From Solirubrobacter soli DSM 22325 (GTDB taxonomy: Bacteria; Actinomycetota; Thermoleophilia; Solirubrobacterales; Solirubrobacteraceae): a DNA stretch of 64,000 nucleotides. Numbering within the stretch: position 1 is the first letter of the stretch; each line of letters starts with the position of its first letter. A program made the position numbers and the translations under genes. This document shows positions 32,336 through 39,894 of the stretch, piece after piece. The DNA lies in NCBI RefSeq assembly GCF_000423665.1, contig NZ_AUIK01000009.1, positions 124,001 through 188,000 of the forward strand. Reading direction: 5' to 3'. Under the pieces are notes generated by a model, which saw only the letters and a program-made list of their open reading frames with translations, was not told where the DNA came from and did no database searches.

Positions 32336-32796
32336 GGCTGCAGCTCCGTGTAGGCGCCGCGGAAGAAGAGCAGCGGCGGCTCGTCCCGGTGTTCGACGGC
32401 CAGCACGCGGCCGACGACGATCTGGTGGTCGCCGCCGTCGGCGACGTCGTGCACCTCGCACTCCAGCGTCGCGAGCGCGCCGTCGAGCAGGCCGTCGCGG
32501 TGCGCGACGTCGTCCCAGGTCGCGCCGCGGCGGGCGAACCGCTGCGCGAGCTCACGCTGACGCTGGTGCAGGACGTTCACCGCGAAACGCCCGGAGTCCA
32601 GCAGCGCGGCCAGCGTCAGCGACTGCTCGCGCAGGCAGACCAGCACCAGCGGCGGCTCGAGCGAGACCGACGCGACGGCATTGGCCGTGCTCCCGTGGCG
32701 GCGCCCGTCGCTCCCCGCGGCGGTGACGATCGTGACGCCGGTGGCGAAGTGGCCCATCGCCCGGCGCAGGTCGACCTCGGTCACGGTCGTGCTCAT
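32332..32796 (-). CDS. Flavin reductase (HpaC/DIM6-like)
   Basis: This 154-residue FMN-binding split-barrel reductase has LRRAMGHFATGVTIVTAAG (about 10-28), GSTANAVASVSLEPPLVLVCL (about 35-55) and FAVNVLHQRQRELAQRFA. It reduces flavin for a two-component monooxygenase. It is the second reductase of the operon, from a fold unrelated to the SsuE-like one next to it. ATG 32796 overlaps the stop of the thioredoxin-fold gene. Confidence 0.9.
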   Translation of the reverse strand: MSTTVTEVDLRRAMGHFATGVTIVTAAGSDGRRHGSTANAVASVSLEPPLVLVCLREQSLTLAALLDSGRFAVNVLHQRQRELAQRFARRGATWDDVAHRDGLLDGALATLECEVHDVADGGDHQIVVGRVLAVEHRDEPPLLFFRGAYTELQP

Positions 32797-33401
32797 GCCG
32801 TCACCGGGAGGGCCGCGACGTACTCGTCGTACGGCGTCCAGCCCGCAAGGACGCGGCCGTCGATGATCAGCGTCGGGAACGGGTAGCGGACGTCGCCGTG
32901 GTCGGGACGCGCGACGCCGCTCGCGATCAGGTCCAGCGGCGGGCGGCGCGCCTCGGCCTTGTCGGCCAGCACCGAGGCGACGATCGACGCCCCGTTCATG
33001 TCGCGCACCAGGCGGTCGAGGTCGAGGCCGTAGACGGTCGCCAGCGCTTCGCGGATGCGCGGGACGCTGTCGGCGGGCCGGCCTTCGAGGAACGTCGCCT
33101 CGCGGAGGCGCTGCAGGACGGGGTCGCCGAGGCCTTGGCGCTCGGCCGCGCGGGCGGCGAGCGACTCGGGCAGCGAGTTCGACGACACGTACTCGAGCCG
33201 GTCGGCCACCCGCGCGCCCGTCACCGCGCTCACCTCGAGCCAGTTCGCGTGCTGCTCCTCCGGGCCGCCCGGCCGGCGACCGGGCACGCCGAAGACGCGG
33301 CGCCAGCGCAGGCCGGGGAGCGCCCGCAGCTTCGCGATCTTCTCCACGCTGCCCCAGGACCAGATGCAGCCCGGGTCGGTGATCTCGACCACTTCGATCA
33401 T
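32793..33401 (-). CDS. DsbA/FrnE-like thioredoxin-fold protein with a one-Cys site
   Basis: This 202-residue protein has a thioredoxin-fold start (VVEITDPGCIWSWGSVEKI) with a helical insertion, then YPFPTLIIDGRVLAGW carrying the cis-Pro. The usual CxxC is replaced by Cys-Ile-Trp-Ser, leaving one redox Cys, so it is more likely a monothiol or GST/isomerase-like protein than a disulfide oxidase. ATG 33401 overlaps the stop of the second monooxygenase gene. The role in the operon is unknown. Confidence 0.75.
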   Translation of the reverse strand: MIEVVEITDPGCIWSWGSVEKIAKLRALPGLRWRRVFGVPGRRPGGPEEQHANWLEVSAVTGARVADRLEYVSSNSLPESLAARAAERQGLGDPVLQRLREATFLEGRPADSVPRIREALATVYGLDLDRLVRDMNGASIVASVLADKAEARRPPLDLIASGVARPDHGDVRYPFPTLIIDGRVLAGWTPYDEYVAALPVTA

Positions 33402-34450
33402 GCGGGCACCAGCAGCCGCTCGCGGACCAGGGAGATCACTTCGCCGTAGGCGACCGCGTCGTCGTACGGCTCGTAGCCGCGGATCAGCAGCGTGCTCGCG
33501 CCGGCGTCGACGTACGCCAACAGCGCGTCGGCGACCTGTGACGGGGTGCCAACGAGCGCCGTCGAGTTGCCCGCGGCGCCGGTCGCCTTGGCCAGCGCGG
33601 TGAACAGGCGGTCGTCGTGGACGTCGCGGTCGGCGGCGAACCGCAGCAGCCGCTCGGAGCCCTCGTTGCGCTGGGTCGGGAAGCCCTTGGTGAACGCGCC
33701 CGCCCGCTCCTCGGTCACCCGCAGGATCTCCCGCGCGCGCTCCCACGCGGCCTCCTCGGTGGCGGCCACGATCGGGCGCAGGCTGACGCTGAAGCGCAGG
33801 CGGCGGCCGTGCTCGGCGGCGGCCGACTGCACCTGTTCGATCCGCTCGCGCACGCCCGCGAGCGGCTCGCCCCAGAGCGCGTAGACGTCGGCGTGCTCGG
33901 CCGCGACCCGCACGGCGTCAGCGGAAGCGCCGCCGAAGTAGACCGGGATGCGGTCGGTCCGCACCGCGGACCACCCGCCCTTGACGCGGTAGAACTCGCC
34001 CTCGTGGTCGAAGGGCGCCTCCGACGTCCACTCCCGCTTGACCACTGACAGGAACTCGCCGCTGCGGCGGTAGCGCGCGGGCTTGTCGAGCCAGTCGCCG
34101 TCGCGGGCCTGATCGACGTCGTCGCCGCCGGTGATCGTGTGCAGCGCGATCCGGCCGGGGTGGAACGCGTCGATCGTCGCGTACTTGCGGGCCGCGACCG
34201 TCGGCGCGACGAACCCCGGCCGGTGGGCGAGCAGGACGCCGAGGCGCTCCGTGGCGGCCAGCGTCTGGTCGGCGAGGATGAAGCCGTCGGCCATCGACGA
34301 CGAGTGCGGGATCAGCACCTTGTCGAACCCGGACGCCTCGTGGGCCTTCGCCAGCGCCCGCAGGTAGTCGGGCTGGATGTACGGCCCGGTGGCGGCGATC
34401 GTCTCGGAGAACTCGTGCGGGAAGACGTGCCCGATGAACTCGACGCTCAC
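33398..34450 (-). CDS. SsuD-like FMNH2-dependent monooxygenase 2
   Basis: This 350-residue luciferase-like monooxygenase is paralogous to the one at 30655 (LLAHRPGFVAPTVAARKYATIDAFHPGRIALHTITGGDD; PVYFGGASADAVRVAAEHADVYALWGEP; NSTALVGTPSQVADALLAYVDAGASTLLIRGYEP). GTG 34450 overlaps the cupin stop (GTGA). The longer open frame upstream lies inside the cupin gene and is not used. Confidence 0.9.
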   Translation of the reverse strand: MSVEFIGHVFPHEFSETIAATGPYIQPDYLRALAKAHEASGFDKVLIPHSSSMADGFILADQTLAATERLGVLLAHRPGFVAPTVAARKYATIDAFHPGRIALHTITGGDDVDQARDGDWLDKPARYRRSGEFLSVVKREWTSEAPFDHEGEFYRVKGGWSAVRTDRIPVYFGGASADAVRVAAEHADVYALWGEPLAGVRERIEQVQSAAAEHGRRLRFSVSLRPIVAATEEAAWERAREILRVTEERAGAFTKGFPTQRNEGSERLLRFAADRDVHDDRLFTALAKATGAAGNSTALVGTPSQVADALLAYVDAGASTLLIRGYEPYDDAVAYGEVISLVRERLLVPA

Positions 34451-34884
34451 GACGGTGCGTCCAGGCTCGGGAGGTTGACGACGATGCCCTCCTGGCGGTT
34501 GCGGGCGAGCACGACCACGGCCGGCTCGTCGTGCGGGTTCTCCTCGCGGTGCGGGACGTAGGGCGGGACGAACACGTAGTCGCCCGGGCCGGCCTCGATC
34601 CGGCGCTCCTCGCCGTCTTCGAGGAAGACGAACACCGGGTGGCCGGAGACGACGTAGATGCCGGTCTCGGCGGCGCCGTGGTGGTGGTCGCCCGAGTTCA
34701 TGTTCGCGCCCACGTGGTTCTCGCCGAGCCACAGCTGCTCGGTGCCGCCGTGGCGCTGTGAAAGCGCCTCGAAGCGCTGCATGCCCTTGGTCTGGGCGGT
34801 GTCGGGGTCGAGTTCGCCCGCGCGCGTGTGGTGCAGCGGGCGATGCCAGGCACGGGTGCCCGGATCGTCGGCGATGCCGGTCAA
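34447..34884 (-). CDS. Cupin-domain protein
   Basis: This 145-residue single cupin has metal-ligand motifs in NSGDHHHGAAETGIYVVSGHPVFVF (about 63-87) and PGDYVFVPPYVPHREEN (about 99-115), giving the usual His-x-His, Glu and His set. Such proteins may be dioxygenases or isomerases acting on the operon's substrate. The start is TTG 34884 with AAGGA upstream. It is the first gene of the coupled run that ends at 23649. Confidence 0.82.
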   Translation of the reverse strand: MTGIADDPGTRAWHRPLHHTRAGELDPDTAQTKGMQRFEALSQRHGGTEQLWLGENHVGANMNSGDHHHGAAETGIYVVSGHPVFVFLEDGEERRIEAGPGDYVFVPPYVPHREENPHDEPAVVVLARNRQEGIVVNLPSLDAPS

Positions 34885-34908
34885 GAGGGTCCTTTCAGCA
34901 GGAGATGG

Positions 34909-34927
34909 CTCGCCGCGGAGCGGCGAG
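34909..34927. other. Hairpin in the leader between arsR-like and cupin genes
   Basis: The arms CTCGCCGC and GCGGCGAG surround a three-base loop. It lies between the stop of the ArsR-type gene and the TTG of the cupin gene, so it could attenuate read-through or protect the mRNA. There is no T run. Confidence 0.35.
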
Positions 34928-34974
34928 AGGAAGATCAGGCGGCGCGGCTCAGGCGCGCGGACATCGGCGAGCCG

Positions 34975-35700
34975 TCATGCCGCGAGGCCCGCTTCGTCGC
35001 TCAGTTCCCAGGAAGCGGGCGCGATCCCGAACCGCGCCTCCAGCTCCCGTCGCCCGTTCGGCGTCACGGTCACCGCGCGGCTGGCCTCGCGGGTCTCGAC
35101 CCACCCGCGCCGCACGAGCTCGGCGCTCAGCGCGGCGCCAAGGCTGCCGGCGAGGTGGTGTCGGCGCTCACTCCAATCCATGCACGCGCGGGTCAGCGGC
35201 CGCGGGCGGGCATAGAGCGCGGCGGTGTCGATCCCGAGCTCCGCGAACGCACGCTTGCCCGCGGGGCTGACCGCGAAGTCGCCGCCGCCGGGGACGAGCA
35301 GGCCGGCAGTGACCAGGTGCTCGGTCAGCGCGACCCCGGCACGGCCGGCGAGGTGGTCGTAGCAGAGCCGTCCCCGCCGCAGCTCATCCCGCGCGTGGGC
35401 GCCGCGCAGCGAGGAGACGGGGAGCGCGGGGGCGAGCAGGATCAGCACCTCGAGCGCGTCGGCGATCGACTGGCTCGCGAGCCGGTAGAGCCGCTGGCGC
35501 CCGCGCGGCTCGACGCGCACGAGGCCGCCGAGCTCGAGCTTGCGCAGGTGGCTGCTCGCCAGCGAGCGCGACACCTCCGCGCGCTCCGCCAGCGCGGACG
35601 CCGGCGTGAGCCCGCCGTTGAGCAGCGTCAGCAGGATCGTCGCGCGCGTCCGGTCCGCGAGCAGCGAGCCGATGCGAGCCAGGTCGACCTCACCCGTCAT
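34975..35700 (-). CDS. ArsR-type regulator with duplicated winged-helix region
   Basis: This 241-residue protein has an N-terminal ArsR winged helix (LADRTRATILLTLLNGGLTPASALAERAEVSRSLASSHLRKLELGGLVRVEPRGRQRLYRL, about 13-72). A second region with its own helix-turn-helix-like end follows (LSAELVRRGWVETREASRAVTVTPNGRRELEARFG). This is the YczG/long-ArsR layout. It lies 90 bases upstream of the cupin-monooxygenase-transporter operon on the same strand, and a perfect operator-like palindrome lies 23 bases before its start. Control of that operon is inference. Confidence 0.85.
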   Translation of the reverse strand: MTGEVDLARIGSLLADRTRATILLTLLNGGLTPASALAERAEVSRSLASSHLRKLELGGLVRVEPRGRQRLYRLASQSIADALEVLILLAPALPVSSLRGAHARDELRRGRLCYDHLAGRAGVALTEHLVTAGLLVPGGGDFAVSPAGKRAFAELGIDTAALYARPRPLTRACMDWSERRHHLAGSLGAALSAELVRRGWVETREASRAVTVTPNGRRELEARFGIAPASWELSDEAGLAA

Positions 35701-35722
35701 GCAAACAGCATAAACCCGATCT

Positions 35723-35742
35723 AGTTCAATATGTATTGAACT
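35723..35742. promoter_or_regulatory. Palindromic operator before the ArsR-type gene
   Basis: AGTTCAATA and TATTGAACT flank TG, a perfect 9+2+9 inverted repeat. It lies 23 bases before ATG 35700, with a TATGCT -10-like hexamer between. The layout suggests autoregulation. The inner 14 bases recur with one change at 59590-59603. Confidence 0.7.
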
Positions 35743-35772
35743 GTCGCGGGAGCACGCGATCTCGGGTGTGGG

Positions 35773-36417
35773 ATGCTTCGGCGTGCCGCCGTGGGCTCCA
35801 TTTCCGTCATCGCCTGGATGGACGAGGTCTCCGCGGTGATCGCGGCGGAGACCGATCGCCTCACGCAGCTCGACGCGGCGATCGGCGACGGGGACCACGG
35901 CGTGAACCTCACGCGCGGCTTCCTCGCCGTCCGGGAGGCGCTCGCGGGCAACGACGATCTGCCCCCGGGGCGCCAGCTGATCCTCGCGGGAAAGACGCTG
36001 GTCTCGACCGTCGGCGGTGCGAGCGGGCCGCTCTGGGGCACGGCGCTGCGGCGCGCGGGACGGGCGCTTGGGGACGCGCCGGAGCTGGACGGTGCCCGGC
36101 TCGCCGACGCGCTCGACGCGGCGCTCGCCGGTGTCGTGCAGCTCGGGGCGGCAGAACCCGGCGACAAGACGATGGTCGACGCTCTGCGACCGGCCGCGGC
36201 GGCGCTGCGCGCGGCCGTGGAGCAGGGCGCGTCGCTGGACGAGGCGCTCGAGGCCGCCGGCAACGCGGCCGCGGCGGGGGCCCAGGCGACGGTGCCGATG
36301 CAGGCACGCAAGGGCCGGGCGTCGTATCTCGGGGAGCGGTCGATCGGCCACGAGGATCCGGGCGCGGCCTCGACCGCGCTGATCGTGGCCGCGCTGGGTC
36401 GCGCGCTGCGCGCGTGA
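35773..36417 (+). CDS. DhaL-like dihydroxyacetone kinase subunit (second copy)
   Basis: This 214-residue protein has the DhaL nucleotide site LTQLDAAIGDGDHGVNLTRGF (about 31-51), GGASGPLWGTALRRAG and the C-terminal QARKGRASYLGERSIGHEDPGAAST. It is close to the DhaL at 39895 but stands alone with the IclR gene, 20 bases upstream of it. It may replace the other DhaL under some conditions or serve another DhaK elsewhere. ATG 35773 is used; GTG 35791 is possible. Confidence 0.85.
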   Translation: MLRRAAVGSISVIAWMDEVSAVIAAETDRLTQLDAAIGDGDHGVNLTRGFLAVREALAGNDDLPPGRQLILAGKTLVSTVGGASGPLWGTALRRAGRALGDAPELDGARLADALDAALAGVVQLGAAEPGDKTMVDALRPAAAALRAAVEQGASLDEALEAAGNAAAAGAQATVPMQARKGRASYLGERSIGHEDPGAASTALIVAALGRALRA

Positions 36418-36437
36418 TCGCGGCTTACACTCTCGAA

Positions 36438-37259
36438 GTGGATTCGATAATGCCGAACAGCGAAGAGCCGACGACGGGGCGCCGGCGAGGCACGATCCAG
36501 TCGGTGGACAGGGCGGCGCGCATCCTGAAGGCGCTCGCGGGCGGCCCGCGGCGTCTCGGCGTGTCGCAGCTCGCGGACCAGCTCACGCTTTCGCGTCCAA
36601 CCGTTCACGCGCTGCTGCAGACGCTGCTGGCGCACGGCTTCGTGGAACAGGATCGCGACTCCGACAAGTACCAGCTCGGGCCCGGGCTGCTGCACCTCGG
36701 CTCCTCCTATCTCGACCTGAACGAGCTGCGGGCGCGCTCGCTCGTGCAGGCCGAGCGGCTCGCGCAGCAGACCGGTGAGGCGGTGCGGGTGGGCGTCCTG
36801 CACGGGCCGTCCGTGGTCGTCATCCACCACGTCTTCCGGCCCGACGCCGCCTTCCAGGTGCTCGAGGTCGGCGCGCAGCTGCCCGCGCACGCCAGCGCGC
36901 TCGGCAAGGCGATCCTCGCCTACCAGCCGGATGCCCTTGTGGCCGAGCTCACCGCGGAGGCGCTCCCGAGGCTCACGAGCCGTACGCTGACGGCCACGGC
37001 CGTCACCGCGGAGCTCGCCGACGTCCGTACGAAGGGCTTTGCGCGTGAGCGCGACGAGGCCGTGCTGGGCGAGTCGAGCCTCGCGGCACCGATCGTCGAC
37101 CACGGGGAGCACGCCGTCGGCGCGATCGGGGTCGTCGGCGAGACGCGGCGGATCTTCCCGCGCGGGCCGGCGAAGGGATTGCCGGAGGCGGTCACCGATG
37201 CGGCGCGCAGCATCTCGCGGGAACTCGGCGCGCCGCGCTGGCCGACCGGCGCGCCTTAG
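36438..37259 (+). CDS. IclR-family regulator of the dihydroxyacetone regulon
   Basis: This regulator has about 270 residues. It has an N-terminal winged helix (SVDRAARILKALAGGPRRLGVSQLADQLTLSRPTVHALLQTL) and an IclR effector domain (GEAVRVGVLHGPSVVVIHHVF; HASALGKAILAY; GESSLAAPIVDHGEHAVGAIGVVG). It resembles GylR/GlpR-type glycerol regulators by context. Start choice is GTG 36438 or ATG 36450; an operator-like site (36442-36458) overlaps both, and two matching sites lie in the dhaM-MIP control region. It is convergent with the HPr gene, five bases apart. Confidence 0.85.
   Translation: MDSIMPNSEEPTTGRRRGTIQSVDRAARILKALAGGPRRLGVSQLADQLTLSRPTVHALLQTLLAHGFVEQDRDSDKYQLGPGLLHLGSSYLDLNELRARSLVQAERLAQQTGEAVRVGVLHGPSVVVIHHVFRPDAAFQVLEVGAQLPAHASALGKAILAYQPDALVAELTAEALPRLTSRTLTATAVTAELADVRTKGFARERDEAVLGESSLAAPIVDHGEHAVGAIGVVGETRRIFPRGPAKGLPEAVTDAARSISRELGAPRWPTGAP
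36442..36458. promoter_or_regulatory. IclR operator copy 1, over the iclR start
   Basis: ATTCGATAATGCCGAAC fits the 17-base motif shared with 37935-37951 and 38013-38029. The position over the start codon suits autorepression. Confidence 0.65.
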
Positions 37260-37264
37260 TCGGG

Positions 37265-37534
37265 CTACTCGACCAGCCCGGCGACGCAGTCCGACAGCGC
37301 TGCGACCGCGCGGTCGGCATCCGGGCCATCGGCGCTCAGCCTGAGCGCGGTGCCGCGTCGCGCCCCGAGCGCGAGCACGGCCAAGAGGGACTTCGCGTCC
37401 GCGCGGCGATCGGCGGCGAACACCTGGACGTTCGCGTTGAAGCCGAGCGCGGTGCGCACGAACCGCGCGGCGGGGCGGGCGTGCAGATCGACGTCGGCCG
37501 GGAGCCAGACGACGGACTCAGAGCTTTCGGACAT
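37265..37534 (-). CDS. HPr-like phosphocarrier protein
   Basis: This 89-residue HPr has its phospho-His in VDLHARPAARFVRTA (near residue 18) and the KSLLAVLALGARRGTALRLSADGPDA region (about 48-73) that corresponds to the HPr Ser46 segment. It would pass phosphate from Enzyme I (40538) to DhaM, whose gene it overlaps by 17 bases. No sugar permease of the PTS is nearby, so this HPr is probably dedicated to dihydroxyacetone. Confidence 0.88.
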   Translation of the reverse strand: MSESSESVVWLPADVDLHARPAARFVRTALGFNANVQVFAADRRADAKSLLAVLALGARRGTALRLSADGPDADRAVAALSDCVAGLVE

Positions 37535-37898
37535 CGCGCGCCTCCTCAGCGGCCTTGACGACTTCAGCGAGCGGCAGGCCCATCGAAGCGACGACGGCCG
37601 CCGCCACGGCGCCCTCGACCACAGGCGCGTCCGCCAGTCGCACGCCGCCGTTGCCGCTCTCGAGGATGTGCCGGATCGTCAGGACGGCGCTTCCCAGGTC
37701 GGCCAGGATCGCCACGCCGTCGCCGTCGTCCGCCCGGTGGATCGCCTCGCGTACGCGGCGCTCGTCGGTGCCGAGCGTGCCGTGCGAGTCCCCGCCGACG
37801 CCCTCCAGACGCACTTCGCCACCGGCCATCTGGCCGGCCAGCTCCACGACGCCCCGCGCGATCTCGGCGCTATGGGACACGACGACGACACCCACCAT
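37518..37898 (-). CDS. dhaM: DhaM, phosphotransferase subunit of dihydroxyacetone kinase
   Basis: This 126-residue protein is an EIIA-Man-like domain with the active His in VVVVSHSAEIARGVVEL (near residue 9), GTLGTDERRVREAI and AILADLGSAVLTIRHIL. It rephosphorylates the ADP bound to DhaL. Only the EIIA-like domain is present; HPr and Enzyme I functions are separate genes here rather than fused. ATG 37898 has AGGAGGA five bases upstream. Confidence 0.92.
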   Translation of the reverse strand: MVGVVVVSHSAEIARGVVELAGQMAGGEVRLEGVGGDSHGTLGTDERRVREAIHRADDGDGVAILADLGSAVLTIRHILESGNGGVRLADAPVVEGAVAAAVVASMGLPLAEVVKAAEEARDVRKL

Positions 37899-37934
37899 CC
37901 GCTTCCTCCTCAGGGCTTGCTGAATTCGAATGCT

Positions 37935-37951
37935 ATTCGACAATGCCGAAT
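37935..37951. promoter_or_regulatory. IclR operator copy 2, dhaM side
   Basis: ATTCGACAATGCCGAAT lies 36 bases before the dhaM start in the divergent control region. It is an imperfect palindrome sharing the AATGCCGAA core with the other two sites. Confidence 0.7.
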
Positions 37952-37971
37952 CGGTCAACAGTACGTGCGAC

Positions 37972-37999
37972 TTGACACGAGCACCACGACGGGTTTACG
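37972..37999 (+). promoter_or_regulatory. Promoter of the MIP-dhaKL-Enzyme I operon
   Basis: TTGACA (37972-37977) and TTTACG (37994-37999) are 16 bases apart. The IclR site at 38013-38029 would lie just past the transcription start, a position suited to blocking. Confidence 0.5.
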
Positions 38000-38012
38000 G
38001 TTCGCAAATCGG

Positions 38013-38029
38013 ATTCGGCATTACCGAAT
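38013..38029. promoter_or_regulatory. IclR operator copy 3, MIP/dhaK side
   Basis: ATTCGGCATTACCGAAT reads ATTCGGTAATGCCGAAT on the other strand and is nearly a perfect palindrome. It is 78 bases from copy 2, centre to centre, and 34 bases before the MIP channel gene. Confidence 0.7.
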
Positions 38030-38062
38030 CGAAGTCCGCAGCAACCGAGGAGGAGGACGACG

Positions 38063-38848
38063 ATGCAGGAGCATTCCCTGGGTCAGCGCGCAGTCGCGGA
38101 GACGATCGGTACGGCGCTGCTCGTGCTGGTGGGTCCGGGCTCGGTGGTCGCCACCCTTGTCCTCGCCGGCGACAGCAAGCCCGCCATCTCGGGAGCCGAC
38201 CTGCTGGGCATCTCGTTCGCCTTCGGCCTGATCATCGCGGCGCTCGTGTACGCGATCGGCAAGGTCTCGGGCTGTCACATCAACCCGGCGGTGACGTGCG
38301 CGCTCGCCCTCACCAAGCGGTTCCCCTGGCGCGAGGTGCCGGTCTACGTCGCCGCCCAGGTCGTCGGCGCCGTCATCGGCGCATTCGCCATCTGGGCGGT
38401 GTTCGCGCACGACGCGATCGACCTCGGGATGGGGATGACGTCGTTCAACGAGGACGCCAGCACCTGGGCGCAGGCCATCTTCAGCGAGGGCATCGGAACG
38501 TTCATGCTGATGTTCGCGATCCTCGGGATCGTCGACTCGCGCTCGCCCAGCGACCTCGCCGGCCTGGTCATCGGCGGCGTCGTGATCGCGATCATCATGA
38601 TCGTCGGCCCGATCACGGGCGCCTCGCTGAACCCGGCGCGCGCCTTCGGGCCCGAGCTGGTCTCGGCGATCGGCGGCGGCGCGACGCACTGGGGCCAGCT
38701 GATCCCGGTGTATGTGTTGCCCGGCCTCGTCGGCGCCGGCCTCGCCGCCGCCGTCTACGACCTGCTGGCCAAGCCGCGCCGCGTCGAGCGGCCGATCCAC
38801 GAGGCCGTCACGACCCCCGACACCGTCCCGGCCGCCGCCGCGCGCTGA
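38063..38848 (+). CDS. MIP-family channel (aquaporin/glycerol facilitator)
   Basis: This 261-residue protein has six membrane helices and two half-helices with the NPA boxes GCHINPAVTCAL (near residue 75) and GASLNPARAFGPEL (near 195). Genomic context (first gene before dhaK) says glycerol or dihydroxyacetone uptake. However, the residue after the second NPAR is Ala, not the Asp of GlpF, so sequence leans towards the water-channel side. GGAGGAGGA precedes ATG 38063. Confidence 0.88.
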   Translation: MQEHSLGQRAVAETIGTALLVLVGPGSVVATLVLAGDSKPAISGADLLGISFAFGLIIAALVYAIGKVSGCHINPAVTCALALTKRFPWREVPVYVAAQVVGAVIGAFAIWAVFAHDAIDLGMGMTSFNEDASTWAQAIFSEGIGTFMLMFAILGIVDSRSPSDLAGLVIGGVVIAIIMIVGPITGASLNPARAFGPELVSAIGGGATHWGQLIPVYVLPGLVGAGLAAAVYDLLAKPRRVERPIHEAVTTPDTVPAAAAR

Positions 38849-38862
38849 CAGAGAGGATCATC

Positions 38863-39888
38863 ATGGCCACCGAAATCTCCGCCGCCTCGATGCGCAAGCT
38901 GCTCAACGATCCCGCCGACGTCGTCAAGGAGTCCCTCGCCGGGCTCGCGGCCGCGCACGCGCGGATCCTCCGCTACGACGCCGAGGCGCAGATCCTCACC
39001 CGCGCCGACGCTCCCGTCTCCGGCAAGGTCGCGCTGATCTCGGGTGGCGGCTCAGGCCACGAGCCGCTGCACGGCGGCTTCGTTGGGAAGGGCATGCTCG
39101 ATGCCGCGTGCCCCGGCGAGGTCTTCACCTCGCCCGTCCCCGATCAGATGCTGGCCGCGACCAAGGCGGTCGACGGCGGCGCCGGGGTGATCCACATCGT
39201 CAAGAACTACACCGGCGACGTGATGAACTTCAAGCTCGCGGCCGAGGACGCCGCCGACGAGGGCATCCACGTCGAGTCCGTGCTCGTCGACGACGACGTC
39301 GCCGTCCAGGACTCGCTGTACACGGCGGGCCGGCGTGGCGTCGGCGCGACCGTGCTGCTGGAGAAGATCGCGGGGGCGAGCGCCGAACGCGGCGACGACC
39401 TGGCGACGGTGGCGGCCATCGCGCGGCGCGTGAACGAGCGCGCGCGATCCTTCGGGATCGCCCTGTCCTCCTGCACGCCGCCGGCGGCCGGGAGGCCGAT
39501 CTTCGACCTCCCAGTCGGCGAAGTGGAGCTGGGGATCGGCATCCACGGCGAGCCGGGCCGCCGGCGCGGACCGCTGGGCACCGCGCGCGAACTGGCCCAC
39601 GAGATGGTGGAGCCGGTGCTCTCCGACCTCAAGCCCGCCGGCTCGCGCGTGCTGGCGTTCGTCAACGGCATGGGCGGCACCCCGGAGCTGGAGCTCTACC
39701 TGCTCTACAACGAGGTCGACAAGCTGCTGCGCGCCGCCGGCCTCGAGCCCGCCCGCAACCTCGTGGGCAGCTACATCACCTCGCTCGAGATGGCGGGAGC
39801 GTCGGTCACCGTGCTCGAACTCGACGACGAGTTCGAGACCCTCTGGGACGCGCCCGTCGACACGGCCGCCCTGCGCTGGGGAGCGTGA
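38863..39888 (+). CDS. dhaK: DhaK, substrate-binding subunit of dihydroxyacetone kinase
   Basis: This 341-residue subunit binds dihydroxyacetone covalently through the His of GIGIHGEPGRRR (near residue 229). SGGGSGHEPLHGGFVGKGMLDAACPGEVFTSP (about 60-91) and HIVKNYTGDVMNFKLAAE are family hallmarks. It starts 14 bases after the MIP gene and is followed by dhaL after six bases. Length matches PTS-dependent DhaK rather than the fused ATP-dependent kinases. Confidence 0.95.
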   Translation: MATEISAASMRKLLNDPADVVKESLAGLAAAHARILRYDAEAQILTRADAPVSGKVALISGGGSGHEPLHGGFVGKGMLDAACPGEVFTSPVPDQMLAATKAVDGGAGVIHIVKNYTGDVMNFKLAAEDAADEGIHVESVLVDDDVAVQDSLYTAGRRGVGATVLLEKIAGASAERGDDLATVAAIARRVNERARSFGIALSSCTPPAAGRPIFDLPVGEVELGIGIHGEPGRRRGPLGTARELAHEMVEPVLSDLKPAGSRVLAFVNGMGGTPELELYLLYNEVDKLLRAAGLEPARNLVGSYITSLEMAGASVTVLELDDEFETLWDAPVDTAALRWGA

Positions 39889-39894
39889 CGAGGC

